Source: Bacillus sp. V2I10
GTDB lineage: Bacteria > Bacillota > Bacilli > Bacillales > Bacillaceae
Length of the DNA stretch: 64,000 nt
Assembly (NCBI RefSeq): GCF_030817055.1
Contig: NZ_JAUSYV010000001.1
Location: 4,116,001-4,180,000, forward strand
Direction of reading: 5' to 3'
Positions 16,297 through 24,715 of the stretch are shown in pieces. The notes under the pieces were generated by a model, which was not told the DNA's origin, made no database searches, and was given only the letters and a program-made list of their open reading frames with translations. Position 1 is the stretch's first letter; each line of letters opens with the position of its first letter. The position numbers were made by a program, and so were the translations under genes.

Positions 16297-17220
16297 TTAA
16301 AGAATTCCGCTTTCGATTACAACTTTCTTTTCGAATGTATTCATTTCTGCATGTGTTCCAAGCGGAACAGAGATATTAGGACTGCAGTGTCCGATTTTAA
16401 ACCCTCTTAAAGCCGGTTTGCCTGCAAGTTTTATGTAATGGGCCAGCACTTCATCAAGCGGAATCGAATTCTTTCGTTTTTGAGGAACGCAGTTATGAAA
16501 ATCAGCGACGAGAATACCAGCTGCGTCTGTTAACTTGCCTGCCATATAAAGCTGATTCAGCATGCGGTCGACTGCATAAGGCTCTTCATCAATGTCTTCA
16601 ATTAAAAGCAGTTTCTCTTTCGAATCAATCTCAAAAGCGGTACCGACCGAGCTTGTGATTAATGATAGATTCCCGCCAACAAGCTTACCGCTTGCTTTTC
16701 CTTCCAGCATGATTTCAAGGGGTGAAAGAGATTCATTATAAGTCAGAGGGCTGTTCTCAAAAAGCTGATGAAAATACTGTTTGGTTAACGGAAGAACACC
16801 TGCTTCCTCTCCAAAATCAGAGCTGAGCATAGGTCCGTGAAACGTAACGAGACCGGTCTTCTGTCTGATGGCTGTATGTAAAAAAGTAATATCGCTGTAG
16901 CCCCAGAAAATCTTCGGGTTCTTTTGAATAAGGTCATAGTCTAATAGAGAGGCCATTCGGGCTGTTCCAAAGCCGCCGCACGCGCAGATGATGGCTTTAA
17001 CCTCTTGATCCTGAAACATCGTATGAATATCTTCTGCTCTTTCTTCATCTGTTCCTGCAAGATATCCGTATTCCCGTTCAATATGTTTGCCGAGCTTAAA
17101 TTTCAAGCCTGTTTCTTCTAAAAAAGAAAGGGAGCGCTTAAGGTTCTCTTTATTCGGAGGACTTGCCGGGGAAATAATGCCGATTGTATCGCCTTTTTTT
17201 AAAGCCTGGGATTTTATCAT
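16297..17220 (-). CDS. ykfA: LD-carboxypeptidase YkfA (peptidase S66)
   Basis: A 307-residue S66 serine peptidase (MccF/LdcA family) that removes D-Ala from murein tetrapeptides in the cytosol. The fold shows IGIISPASPP at the N-terminus, CGGFGTARM, the nucleophile Ser in WGYSDITFLH, the catalytic Glu in LLIEDIDEEPYAVDRML and the His in IGHCSPNISVPLG. There is no signal peptide. The start is ATG 17220, with a GGAG ribosome site. A hairpin separates it from dppE upstream. Confidence 0.92.
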   Translation of the reverse strand: MIKSQALKKGDTIGIISPASPPNKENLKRSLSFLEETGLKFKLGKHIEREYGYLAGTDEERAEDIHTMFQDQEVKAIICACGGFGTARMASLLDYDLIQKNPKIFWGYSDITFLHTAIRQKTGLVTFHGPMLSSDFGEEAGVLPLTKQYFHQLFENSPLTYNESLSPLEIMLEGKASGKLVGGNLSLITSSVGTAFEIDSKEKLLLIEDIDEEPYAVDRMLNQLYMAGKLTDAAGILVADFHNCVPQKRKNSIPLDEVLAHYIKLAGKPALRGFKIGHCSPNISVPLGTHAEMNTFEKKVVIESGIL

Positions 17221-17242
17221 GCTACTAGTCTCCTTTATATAG

Positions 17243-17276
17243 AAAAGGGATGTTCAATCAGCTGAACACCCCTTTT
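17243..17276 (-). terminator. Intercistronic hairpin between dppE and ykfA
   Basis: AAAAGGG-N-TGTTCA (17243-17256) pairs with TGAACA-N-CCCTTTT (17263-17276), a long stem with one mismatch. On the minus strand only a weak U-tract (TTTTCTATAT) follows. It probably acts as a partial terminator or mRNA stabiliser, giving more dppE than downstream mRNA, as is common after binding-protein genes. Confidence 0.6.
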
Positions 17277-17283
17277 GCCTGGC

Positions 17284-18900
17284 TTACTTCTTATCTGCCC
17301 ATTTTAATTCCAAATATCCGACAGGGTGACGGACGATGCCTGATACATCTTCATTTTGCAAGTAAACCTGGTTGTAGAAATGGATCGGAATGATCGGTGC
17401 TTCTTCAAATAAAATCTTTTCTGCCTTGTACAGCATGTCAAAGCGTTTTGCTTCGTCAGATTCATTTTTAGAGTCTTTGATTAATTGATCGTACTCAGCA
17501 TTTGTCCAGCCTGTGCGGTTCATAGAATGTCCTGTTTGAAAGTTCTCAAGGAAGTTTACAGGATCGGCATAGTCAGCTAAGAATGAACTTCTTGAAAGCT
17601 GGAATTTCAATGCTTTTTGATCTTCTGCAAATACGTTCGCTTCAAGGTTCGCAAGTTTAACATCCACGCCTAAGTTTTCCTTAAACATTTGCTGAAGCGC
17701 TTCTGCAATTTTCTTATGCGTATCATCTGTGCTGTAAGTTAATGTGACTTCAGGAAGCTTGTCATAGCCTTCTTCTTTCATGCCTTTTTCAAGCAATGCT
17801 TTTGCTTCAGCTGCATCTGTTTTTACAAGATCGCCGCTTGCTTCGCGGAAGTCTTTGCCTGATGGATCTTTAAAGCCAGGAGAAACGAAGCCGTATGCAG
17901 CTGTTTCCTGGTTTTTCGTTACGAAATCAACGATTTGCTTTTGATCAACTGCCATTGCAAATGCTTTGCGGATGTTTACGTTCTGGAACGGTTCAAGAGT
18001 AACGTTCATGCGGTAGAAGTAATCTCCTGCCTGTTCTTCAACATTTGCTTTTCCTTCTTCAAAAAGAGATTCTGCCAAGTCAGCAGGCACGTCTGATGTA
18101 TCCAATTCACCTGTTTGGTAGAGCTGGTATTCTGTATTAGTATCTTCTACGATCGCCCAATGAACGCCATCAAGCTTCACGTTTTTTGCATCCCAGTACT
18201 GATCGTTTTTCTTCATTACAAATTCCTTGTCATGCTCCCATGACTCGAGTGAGAAAGGTCCGTTGCCAACAAACGTGTCAGCTTCTGCAAACCAGTCTGG
18301 TGTTTCCGCAGCTACTTTTTCATTTACCGGGAAAAATGCCGGGTTCGCAATGACACTTAAGAAATATGCTTGAGGACTGATTAGCGTAACCTCAAATGTC
18401 TTTTTGTCAACAGCTTTCACTTTTACATCATCTGCAGAGCCAGTTCCGCTGTTGTAAGCTTCTCCGCCCTCAATGAAGTAGCCTAAAAATGCTGCTCCTG
18501 ATCCTGTTTCAGGATTTAAAAGGCGTTTCCATGCAAACACGAAATCCTCAGCTGTTAAATCATCGCCGTTTGACCATTTTGCATTTTCGCGAATGTGAAA
18601 CGTGTACGTTTTGCCATCTTCAGAAACGTCCCATTTCTCAGCCGCTGCTGCTTCAGGCTCATGATCTTTTCCTAAACGGGTAAGACCTTCCATTAAGTTG
18701 TTCAGCGCATTCCATGAAACAGCGTCAAATCCAATGACAGGGTCAAATGATGTTGGTTCAGCTCCATTATTCAGGTGCAAAATTTTCTCTTTTTCTTTTT
18801 CTTCTTTTTCTGTATCTTTTCCTGCACTCTCATTTGCTGTACATGCTGCAAGTACGAATACTAACAATGCAGTCAGGAACATAGCCATCCACTTTTTCAT
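17284..18900 (-). CDS. dppE: Dipeptide-binding lipoprotein DppE
   Basis: A 538-residue solute-binding lipoprotein of the SBP_bac_5 family. It has a type II signal peptide with lipobox LAAC (Cys20), then an acidic/lysine linker. Family marks include DGKTYTFHIRENAKWSNGD and the C-terminal IPIHFYNQVYL. It captures dipeptides and murein tripeptides outside the membrane and delivers them to DppBC. It follows dppD by 32 bp, with a GGGGGAG ribosome site before ATG 18900. Confidence 0.93.
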   Translation of the reverse strand: MKKWMAMFLTALLVFVLAACTANESAGKDTEKEEKEKEKILHLNNGAEPTSFDPVIGFDAVSWNALNNLMEGLTRLGKDHEPEAAAAEKWDVSEDGKTYTFHIRENAKWSNGDDLTAEDFVFAWKRLLNPETGSGAAFLGYFIEGGEAYNSGTGSADDVKVKAVDKKTFEVTLISPQAYFLSVIANPAFFPVNEKVAAETPDWFAEADTFVGNGPFSLESWEHDKEFVMKKNDQYWDAKNVKLDGVHWAIVEDTNTEYQLYQTGELDTSDVPADLAESLFEEGKANVEEQAGDYFYRMNVTLEPFQNVNIRKAFAMAVDQKQIVDFVTKNQETAAYGFVSPGFKDPSGKDFREASGDLVKTDAAEAKALLEKGMKEEGYDKLPEVTLTYSTDDTHKKIAEALQQMFKENLGVDVKLANLEANVFAEDQKALKFQLSRSSFLADYADPVNFLENFQTGHSMNRTGWTNAEYDQLIKDSKNESDEAKRFDMLYKAEKILFEEAPIIPIHFYNQVYLQNEDVSGIVRHPVGYLELKWADKK

Positions 18901-18932
18901 TGTTCTCCCCCTCTTATTCTTGATCTATAGGT

Positions 18933-19928
18933 TTATTTCATTGATGCTGCAGCTAATGCGCGGCTGTCCTGCAGCCAGCAGTCCACTTGGTGCTCTTTGC
19001 TCAATGCAGACGTAAAAGGATACACACGATCACAAACTTCCATTGCATGCTCACACCTTGGCGCAAACGGGCACCCTTCAGGAGGCGAAAATAAATCCGG
19101 AGGTGAACCTGCAATCGGAATCAGCTCTTCTCCTTCAATGTCAAGACGAGGGATGGAGCGAAGCAGTCCCTTTGTGTACGGATGCTGCGGCTGATAAAAA
19201 ATTTCTCTTCTTGATCCTGCTTCCACGATTTTACCGGCATACATAACCGCTACTCGATCAGCTACTTGTGCGACAACACCCAAATCATGGGTAATCAGAA
19301 TAATGGAAACGCCTGTTTTCTTCTGAATGTCGCGGAATAAATCGAGAATTTGAGCCTGAATCGTCACATCAAGAGCGGTGGTCGGTTCATCTGCGATTAA
19401 CACTTCAGGCTCGCAGACAAGAGCCATCGCAATCACAATCCGCTGCCGCATGCCTCCGCTGAATTGATGCGGATACTGCTTTAACCGGGCTTCAGGGCTT
19501 GGGATGCCAACAAGATTCATCATCTCAAGTGCTTTTTGTTTTGCCTTTTCTTTCGGCATGCTTTCGTGCTGGATAATGCCTTCCATGATTTGATCACCTA
19601 TGGTCAGCGTCGGATTCAGCGCTGTCATCGGATCCTGAAAGATCATTGATATTTCAGCGCCGCGAAGCTTTCTCAGCTCTTTTTCCTTCATTTTGGTTAC
19701 GTCTTTTCCTTTAAAAAGGATAGAGCCTGAATCAATTGTTCCCGGCGGTTCAGGAATTAAGCGCATAATGCTTTGAGAAGTCACACTTTTTCCGCAGCCC
19801 GATTCTCCTACTATTGCGAGTGTTTCGCCTTTTCGCAAATCAAAGCTTACACCACGGACCGCTTTTACACTTCCCCCGTATGTTTGAAAAGAAACATGGA
19901 GTTCGTTTACTTCTAGTACTTTTTCCAT
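18933..19928 (-). CDS. dppD: Dipeptide ABC transporter ATP-binding protein DppD
   Basis: A 331-residue ATPase. Walker A GESGCGKSVT, Q-loop FQDPMTALNPT, signature FSGGMRQRIVIAMALV, Walker B VLIADEPTTALD, switch His THDLG. The C-terminal extension typical of oligopeptide permeases includes CPFAPRCEHAMEVC. It starts 4 bp after the dppC stop at ATG 19928, with GGAGG upstream. It would function with YkfD as the second ATPase. Confidence 0.93.
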   Translation of the reverse strand: MEKVLEVNELHVSFQTYGGSVKAVRGVSFDLRKGETLAIVGESGCGKSVTSQSIMRLIPEPPGTIDSGSILFKGKDVTKMKEKELRKLRGAEISMIFQDPMTALNPTLTIGDQIMEGIIQHESMPKEKAKQKALEMMNLVGIPSPEARLKQYPHQFSGGMRQRIVIAMALVCEPEVLIADEPTTALDVTIQAQILDLFRDIQKKTGVSIILITHDLGVVAQVADRVAVMYAGKIVEAGSRREIFYQPQHPYTKGLLRSIPRLDIEGEELIPIAGSPPDLFSPPEGCPFAPRCEHAMEVCDRVYPFTSALSKEHQVDCWLQDSRALAAASMK

Positions 19929-19932
19929 GATG

Positions 19933-20886
19933 TTACCTCCTTAGCTTCGGATCAAGCGCATCCTGCAGTCCGTCTCCAAGCACGTTAAATGCAAACATCG
20001 TCAGAGAGATACAGAGGGCAGGAAAAAAGAGGCGCCACCAGTGTCCTGTTAAGATTGTTGAAAGAGCATCACTTGCCATCACACCCCAGCTTGCAAACGG
20101 AGCCTGAATCCCAAGACCGAGAAAACTCAGAAACGCTTCTGCAAAAATAGCAGAAGGAACAGTAAGTGTTATTTGAACAATAATCGGCCCCATTGTATTG
20201 GGCAGGAGGTTTTTCCTGATGATCCTGCTAGTTTTCGTACCGAATGATTTAGAAGCATGAACATATTCATAGTTTTTGATTTGAAGAACCTGTCCCCTTA
20301 CGATCCTCGCCATGCCGATCCAGCCTGTGACAGTCAGCGCAACGATAATGGTAAACAAACCAGGCCCCATCACGACCATGAGCAAAATAACGACAAGCAA
20401 ATAAGGAAGGCCATACAGAACTTCAACGACACGCATCATGTAATGGTCGATTTTTCCTCCTTTATAGCCGGCAATTCCGCCGTAAAGAACCCCAATCGCA
20501 AAATCAATTAATGCGGCAATCGCTGCCACGAAAAGCGAAATTCTCGCCCCGTACCAAGTTCTTGTAAAAACATCGCGGCCTAGTTCATCTGTACCGAACC
20601 AGTATTTAGCGGACGGAGGCAGATTTTGATCAGTCAGAATTTGTGTTCTGACGGAATGCGGTGAAATGATCGGCCCGAAAATGGCCATGAAGGCAATAAA
20701 AATCAAGAAGAGCAAGCCTGTCATGGCAAGCTTATTTTTACGCAGTCTTCTCCAGGCATCATGCCAGTAGGAAAGACTTGGTCTGACGACGGCTTCTGCA
20801 TCCTGCTTGTCCCTGCTTTTTGGAACAAACCACTCATCAGGGATATCCCGGGAAAGATGAGGATCATGCTGTTTTCTAAGCTCCAT
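19933..20886 (-). CDS. dppC: Dipeptide ABC transporter permease DppC
   Basis: A 317-residue inner-membrane permease. The cytoplasmic N-terminal segment is long, followed by the OppC N-terminal helix (LAMTGLLFLIFIAFMAIFG) and five further helices. The EAA loop for ATPase contact is EAFLSFLGLGIQAPFASWG. ATG 20886 shares one base with the dppB stop (TAATG), so the genes are translationally coupled. Confidence 0.92.
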   Translation of the reverse strand: MELRKQHDPHLSRDIPDEWFVPKSRDKQDAEAVVRPSLSYWHDAWRRLRKNKLAMTGLLFLIFIAFMAIFGPIISPHSVRTQILTDQNLPPSAKYWFGTDELGRDVFTRTWYGARISLFVAAIAALIDFAIGVLYGGIAGYKGGKIDHYMMRVVEVLYGLPYLLVVILLMVVMGPGLFTIIVALTVTGWIGMARIVRGQVLQIKNYEYVHASKSFGTKTSRIIRKNLLPNTMGPIIVQITLTVPSAIFAEAFLSFLGLGIQAPFASWGVMASDALSTILTGHWWRLFFPALCISLTMFAFNVLGDGLQDALDPKLRR

Positions 20887-21818
20887 TATCTTCCCTCCCT
20901 TTTATTTAATTGAATTCTCGGATCTAAAATTCCATATGCCACATCTACAAGGAACAGCATCACGATCAAAATTGTACTGTAAAAAACGGTCGTACCCATA
21001 ATGACCGGATAGTCGCGGGTTCCAATGCTTTCTATAAAGTATTTTCCCATGCCGGGTATCGCGAAAATTTTCTCAATTACAAATGTTCCTGTTAAAATAC
21101 TGGCCGCAAGCGTACCAAGAACTGTTACAACTGGCAGCAGTGCGTTTCTAAGCGCATGCTTGAACACGATTTTGACTGGTGAAAGTCCTTTTGCCCGGGC
21201 TGTCCGAATGTAATCCTGAGTAAGCACTTCAAGCATGCTTGACCTTGTCAGACGCGCAATGATCGCCATCGGTCCTGTTGCAAGCGCAAGTGTCGGCAAA
21301 ATCATGTGCATCGGGCTCGACCAGGTTGCAGCAGGCAGTATTTTTAAATTAACAGCCAGATTTTGAATTAATAGGGTCGCCATAATAAAGTTTGGAACGG
21401 ATATCCCGAGAACGGCGATTGTCATGGCTAAATAATCGATGAATCCGTTGTGGCGGAGCGCTGCAATAATGCCCAGCGCAATTCCCGAAAAGACAGCTAC
21501 AATAAGCGTGACGATTCCAAGCTCAAAGGAAACCGGAAAGCCGCGGCCGAGCAGTTCATTGACTGTTTGAGAAGACTTTTTGATAGAAGGTCCAAAATCA
21601 AATGTGACAAGTGATTTCATGTACATCGCATATTGTACGGGCAGCGGTTCATCTAAATGGTAATAAGCTTCAAGATTTCGCTGAACCGCTTCGCTTGTCC
21701 CGCGTTCCTGATTAAAAGGCGAACCGGGAATCGTATGCATCAGAACGAACGTGAGCGTAATGATCAGCCAAAGTGTAAGGATCATGGAAAGCAGACGTTT
21801 AAAAAGATATGTATTCAT
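20886..21818 (-). CDS. dppB: Dipeptide ABC transporter permease DppB
   Basis: A 310-residue permease with six predicted helices. It shows the BPD_transp_1 N-terminal signature (LWLIITLTFVLMHTIPGSPF) and the ATPase-contact loop ARAKGLSPVKIVFKHALRNA. Start ATG 21818 lies 13 bp after dppA. It forms the membrane channel with DppC. Confidence 0.92.
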   Translation of the reverse strand: MNTYLFKRLLSMILTLWLIITLTFVLMHTIPGSPFNQERGTSEAVQRNLEAYYHLDEPLPVQYAMYMKSLVTFDFGPSIKKSSQTVNELLGRGFPVSFELGIVTLIVAVFSGIALGIIAALRHNGFIDYLAMTIAVLGISVPNFIMATLLIQNLAVNLKILPAATWSSPMHMILPTLALATGPMAIIARLTRSSMLEVLTQDYIRTARAKGLSPVKIVFKHALRNALLPVVTVLGTLAASILTGTFVIEKIFAIPGMGKYFIESIGTRDYPVIMGTTVFYSTILIVMLFLVDVAYGILDPRIQLNKREGR

Positions 21819-21831
21819 AAATTCTCACTTC

Positions 21832-22656
21832 CTAACAGAATGTCGTTCTCATCGCAAGCTCCGTCATCACGAGCATTGCCCGGTAAGCCTCGAGAATGTC
21901 GCGTGCCTGGTAGCGGACAATCGTGGTGTTTTCAACAAGCTTTGTTCCCGGCATAAGCGCAGCCCATTCAGCCTGTCCGTAATTGGCAAACTCGATTGCT
22001 AATAGCGGATTGTCCGGAGGAGTGAGCGGTTTAACGTTTTCTCTGTTTTTAATGGCGAGGGCTGTCTTTTCTTTGAGCAGCTCTCCTGCTTTGACAGGTG
22101 TCAGTGATTTAACGACAGACCTTGAAATGGTCTCCTTTACGACAGCTGTCGTGATATTCGGTATGAGCGCTTCCGCTTCCATTGCCGCCTGATCATCTCC
22201 GGCAACCATCAATACCGGTACCCCGTGATAGCCGGCAACATAAGCATTAAAGCCTAATTCTCCAACAGCCGTATCATTTATGTAGATCTCCCTGACCCCA
22301 AAAATCATCGTATGTGACATCACGCCTTTTTTTGAAGCGCGTGCATGATACCCGACAAACATCGCACCGTAAAAACTGTCATCAAGTCCCTGCACCATGC
22401 TGTATGGTTTTACATCTCCCGTAATCAGCTGTGTTTCCGGATGCAGTCTTTCGATCAGCAAATTGTTCATTTTTGAATGACTGTCATTGACAATGACCTC
22501 TTTTGCACCATGGTCAAAGGCAGATTGGATGACATAATTGGCTTCATCCGTCATGATTTGACGGCCCCGTTCGTAATTGTGCTTAGATGAATTCACATGT
22601 GTCTCATCTGCGAGTCCAGTGATTCCTTCCATATCAACTGAGACATATATCTTCAC
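21832..22656 (-). CDS. dppA: D-aminopeptidase DppA (M55)
   Basis: A 274-residue zinc D-aminopeptidase that releases D-Ala from short D-peptides such as D-Ala-D-Ala. Every catalytic position known from the B. subtilis enzyme is present at the same number: D8 and E10 (VDMEG), H60 (NDSH), H104 (VGYH), nucleophile H115 (MSHT) and E133 (GELG). Translation starts at GTG 22656, with GGGGGAAT upstream. It is the first gene of the operon; a sigma-A promoter overlapping a CodY box lies 26-66 bp upstream. Confidence 0.95.
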   Translation of the reverse strand: MKIYVSVDMEGITGLADETHVNSSKHNYERGRQIMTDEANYVIQSAFDHGAKEVIVNDSHSKMNNLLIERLHPETQLITGDVKPYSMVQGLDDSFYGAMFVGYHARASKKGVMSHTMIFGVREIYINDTAVGELGFNAYVAGYHGVPVLMVAGDDQAAMEAEALIPNITTAVVKETISRSVVKSLTPVKAGELLKEKTALAIKNRENVKPLTPPDNPLLAIEFANYGQAEWAALMPGTKLVENTTIVRYQARDILEAYRAMLVMTELAMRTTFC

Positions 22657-22681
22657 CCAGATTCCCCCTGTTTATATTTCC

Positions 22682-22722
22682 AATTTTCTTAAAATTATAA
22701 ATTAAATATCATTACTTTACAA
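22682..22722 (-). promoter_or_regulatory. dpp operon promoter overlapping a CodY box
   Basis: On the minus strand: -35 TTGTAA (22722-22717), 17-bp spacer, -10 TATAAT (22699-22694). AATTTTCTTAAAATT at 22682-22696 matches the CodY consensus AATTTTCWGAAAATT at 14 of 15 positions and covers the -10 and start point. CodY repression of dpp is known in B. subtilis. The ~190 bp further upstream hold nothing else that I recognise. Confidence 0.8.
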
Positions 22723-22910
22723 TAACATTTACATAAAAATACACAATCCCGAATACATTTACTTCATTTACCATGGATAAAAAGTCCTAATAAATACACA
22801 TTTTAGTAGATTGAAATGTGCAGGAAAACCTATCTTCCAAGTCAATAGATAGAGTAAAAGAATGAATTTTTCAGGAGTTTTAAAAAACAATAATTTTAAT
22901 AGCAAGCACG

Positions 22911-22937
22911 AAAAACCCTTTATTTATAAAGGGTTTT
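22911..22937 (-). terminator. Terminator of the sigma-54 catabolic operon
   Basis: AAAACCCTTTA (22912-22922) pairs with TAAAGGGTTTT (22927-22937); on the minus strand it is followed by TTTCG. The ~150 bp between it and the last gene (22938-23090) contain a short frame with an internal stop and a CPCTC motif, which I cannot identify. Confidence 0.75.
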
Positions 22938-23090
22938 AATGACCATTCATCCGAGATCTCGTTACACCCGGCAGGTACACGGACAAATATCCCGATCTGC
23001 ATACTTTCCATTCGGCCAGATTTGTTCCGCCTGCCGGAAAACAGTTATTTAGACTCCCTGCCGAATTTCACGTGCATAAGCTTCGCCCAT

Positions 23091-23504
23091 CTAAATACCT
23101 TCTGCTTCTCTGATAACTTTAAACGTCCCTGTTCCCTTGGCCACTATTTTTCCAGAGGAATCTCTGATTTCACCTTCCAAAAAAGCAAGCTTATAACCAA
23201 GCTGCAAAACGTTTGCTTCTGCGAAAATGTCACCTTCTGAAATGGCTGCCAAGTATTGCGTGTTTAGGTTTAATGTTGCACAACTAGTTTTCGTAATGGA
23301 TCTAAGCAGCATGCCCTGGATAAAATCCAGCATTGTCGCATGAACACCGCCGTGCAGCGTTCCATTTGCATTCAGTACATGTTCTTTGATTGTGAGCTTA
23401 ATTTTTACGGAATGCTCTTCAAAATGAATGATTTCAATTCCCATATGGTTGAAAAAAGGGCTGCTTTCAAAGCTTTCCCGAATATCCTGAACGAGAATGG
23501 CCAC
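23091..23504 (-). CDS. PaaI-family hotdog thioesterase (second copy)
   Basis: A 137-residue acyl-CoA thioesterase of the PaaI/YbgC hotdog fold. The signature is NGTLHGGVHATMLDF, where the central helix starts, followed by TLNLNTQYLAAISEGDIFAEA. It hydrolyses dead-end or excess acyl-CoA to free CoA. It is the promoter-distal gene of the ten-gene operon. GTG 23504 is used, with AAAGGA nine bases upstream, 16 bp after the enoyl-CoA hydratase. Confidence 0.85.
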   Translation of the reverse strand: MAILVQDIRESFESSPFFNHMGIEIIHFEEHSVKIKLTIKEHVLNANGTLHGGVHATMLDFIQGMLLRSITKTSCATLNLNTQYLAAISEGDIFAEANVLQLGYKLAFLEGEIRDSSGKIVAKGTGTFKVIREAEGI

Positions 23505-23520
23505 GTGCGTTCATCCTTTC

Positions 23521-24303
23521 TTATTTGGCAGTGAATTGAGGCTTTCTTTTTTCTAAGAAGGCAGACGTTCCCTCATTTTTATCATCAGTTGAAAAAAGAA
23601 CAGCCTGCGCAAGCTTTTCAATCACTAGTCCTGTTTTTTGATCTGCATCAAATCCTGCATGTACAGCAAGCTTCGCAAGTTTTACCGCAAGAGGACCTTT
23701 TGAAAGAATTTGTCCTGCTGCTTCCTCGGTTTTTTCCTGCAGCTCTTCGATGCTTGCAATCTCCGACACGAGCCCTATTCGGTACGCTTCCTTCGCATCA
23801 ATGATTTTCCCTCTTAGAATCATATCCATTGCAACACCTTTTCCAACAAGTCTTGCTAGCCGCTGTGTTCCGCCGGCACTTGGTATGATGGATAAATTCA
23901 GCTCAGGCAGTCCGAACTTGGCATTTTCTGAAGCAATCCGGATATCACATGCCATCGCAAGCTCGCAGCCTCCGCCAAGTGCAAACCCATTCACCATGGC
24001 GATTGTTGGTTTATCGTAGGCTTCTATGTAATCATAAACCTGCTGCATGCCTCCGCGGTTAAAGACATCAAGTGCTGTTCTTGACTTCAGCTGGCCGATA
24101 TCAGCCCCTGCAGCAAATGATCTTTCGCCGCTTCCGGTAAACACCACACATCCGGTCTCATCATCTGATGCAAGGATTTCTAAAGCTTCCATCATTTCAA
24201 TTAACGTTTCTTTGTTTAAGGCATTTCGAAGCTCAGGTCGATTGATGACAAGATAAGCAAGTCCATTTGATTTTCTGATCTCAATATTTGCAAAAGCGTT
24301 CAT
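23521..24303 (-). CDS. Enoyl-CoA hydratase/isomerase
   Basis: A 260-residue crotonase-fold enzyme that hydrates trans-2-enoyl-CoA to L-3-hydroxyacyl-CoA. The oxyanion-hole segments are SFAAGADIGQL and NGFALGGGCELAMACDI, and the catalytic-Glu region is FGLPELNLSIIPSAGGTQRL with the two acidic positions of true hydratases. Start ATG 24303 follows GGAGCTG and lies 6 bp after the upstream thioesterase. Confidence 0.9.
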   Translation of the reverse strand: MNAFANIEIRKSNGLAYLVINRPELRNALNKETLIEMMEALEILASDDETGCVVFTGSGERSFAAGADIGQLKSRTALDVFNRGGMQQVYDYIEAYDKPTIAMVNGFALGGGCELAMACDIRIASENAKFGLPELNLSIIPSAGGTQRLARLVGKGVAMDMILRGKIIDAKEAYRIGLVSEIASIEELQEKTEEAAGQILSKGPLAVKLAKLAVHAGFDADQKTGLVIEKLAQAVLFSTDDKNEGTSAFLEKRKPQFTAK

Positions 24304-24309
24304 TTTTCT

Positions 24310-24693
24310 TCAGCTCCTTTTTTTCAGCAGTTTAAAGTCTGCCTGGCTTTTCGCAATCAGGGACTTGTGTTCGTCGAAGACCCAGCCTTCAGCAGATGCC
24401 ATGCCCTCAAAACAGTGCGTCACCTTAGCCCTGCATAATAATGACGACTTGACGGATGAATCAAAAATGGTTGTGGTTAAGGCAATTGTTGCAGAAGGAG
24501 CACCTCCCGCTTTAGAAGCAGCTGTTCCCATGGCAATATCAAGCATCGTGTAAAAAATCCCGCTTCCAATCGTTTCGGAATCTGCAAGATGCTCTTTTTC
24601 AATCACAGCGGAAATGATAATCTCTTCTCCTTGATTCTGCTCCCTCCTAAGGGACAAATGGTCAAAAAAAGATGAATGCATAATGTCCAGCAT
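24310..24693 (-). CDS. PaaI-family hotdog thioesterase (first copy)
   Basis: About 127 residues, with a hotdog fold: MLDIMHSSFFDHL, then GSGIFYTMLDIAMGTAASKAG (central helix with the catalytic acidic residue) and ATIALTTTIFDSSVKSS. It differs from the second copy (23091) in having GSGIFYTMLD where that one has GTLHGGVHATMLD. AAAGGAG eight bases before ATG 24693 favours this start over the upstream ATG at 24729, which overlaps the thiolase stop. It is probably a CoA-releasing safety valve for the pathway. Confidence 0.8.
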   Translation of the reverse strand: MLDIMHSSFFDHLSLRREQNQGEEIIISAVIEKEHLADSETIGSGIFYTMLDIAMGTAASKAGGAPSATIALTTTIFDSSVKSSLLCRAKVTHCFEGMASAEGWVFDEHKSLIAKSQADFKLLKKRS

Positions 24694-24715
24694 CTGCCCC
24701 GCTCCTTTTTGCTCC

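Noticed and set aside
22970..23088. Short minus-strand frame after the operon, with a CPCTC motif
   Set aside because: It has an internal stop after 13 codons (MGEAYAREIRQGV) and no ribosome site for the Cys-containing part. It may be a relic but matches nothing I know.
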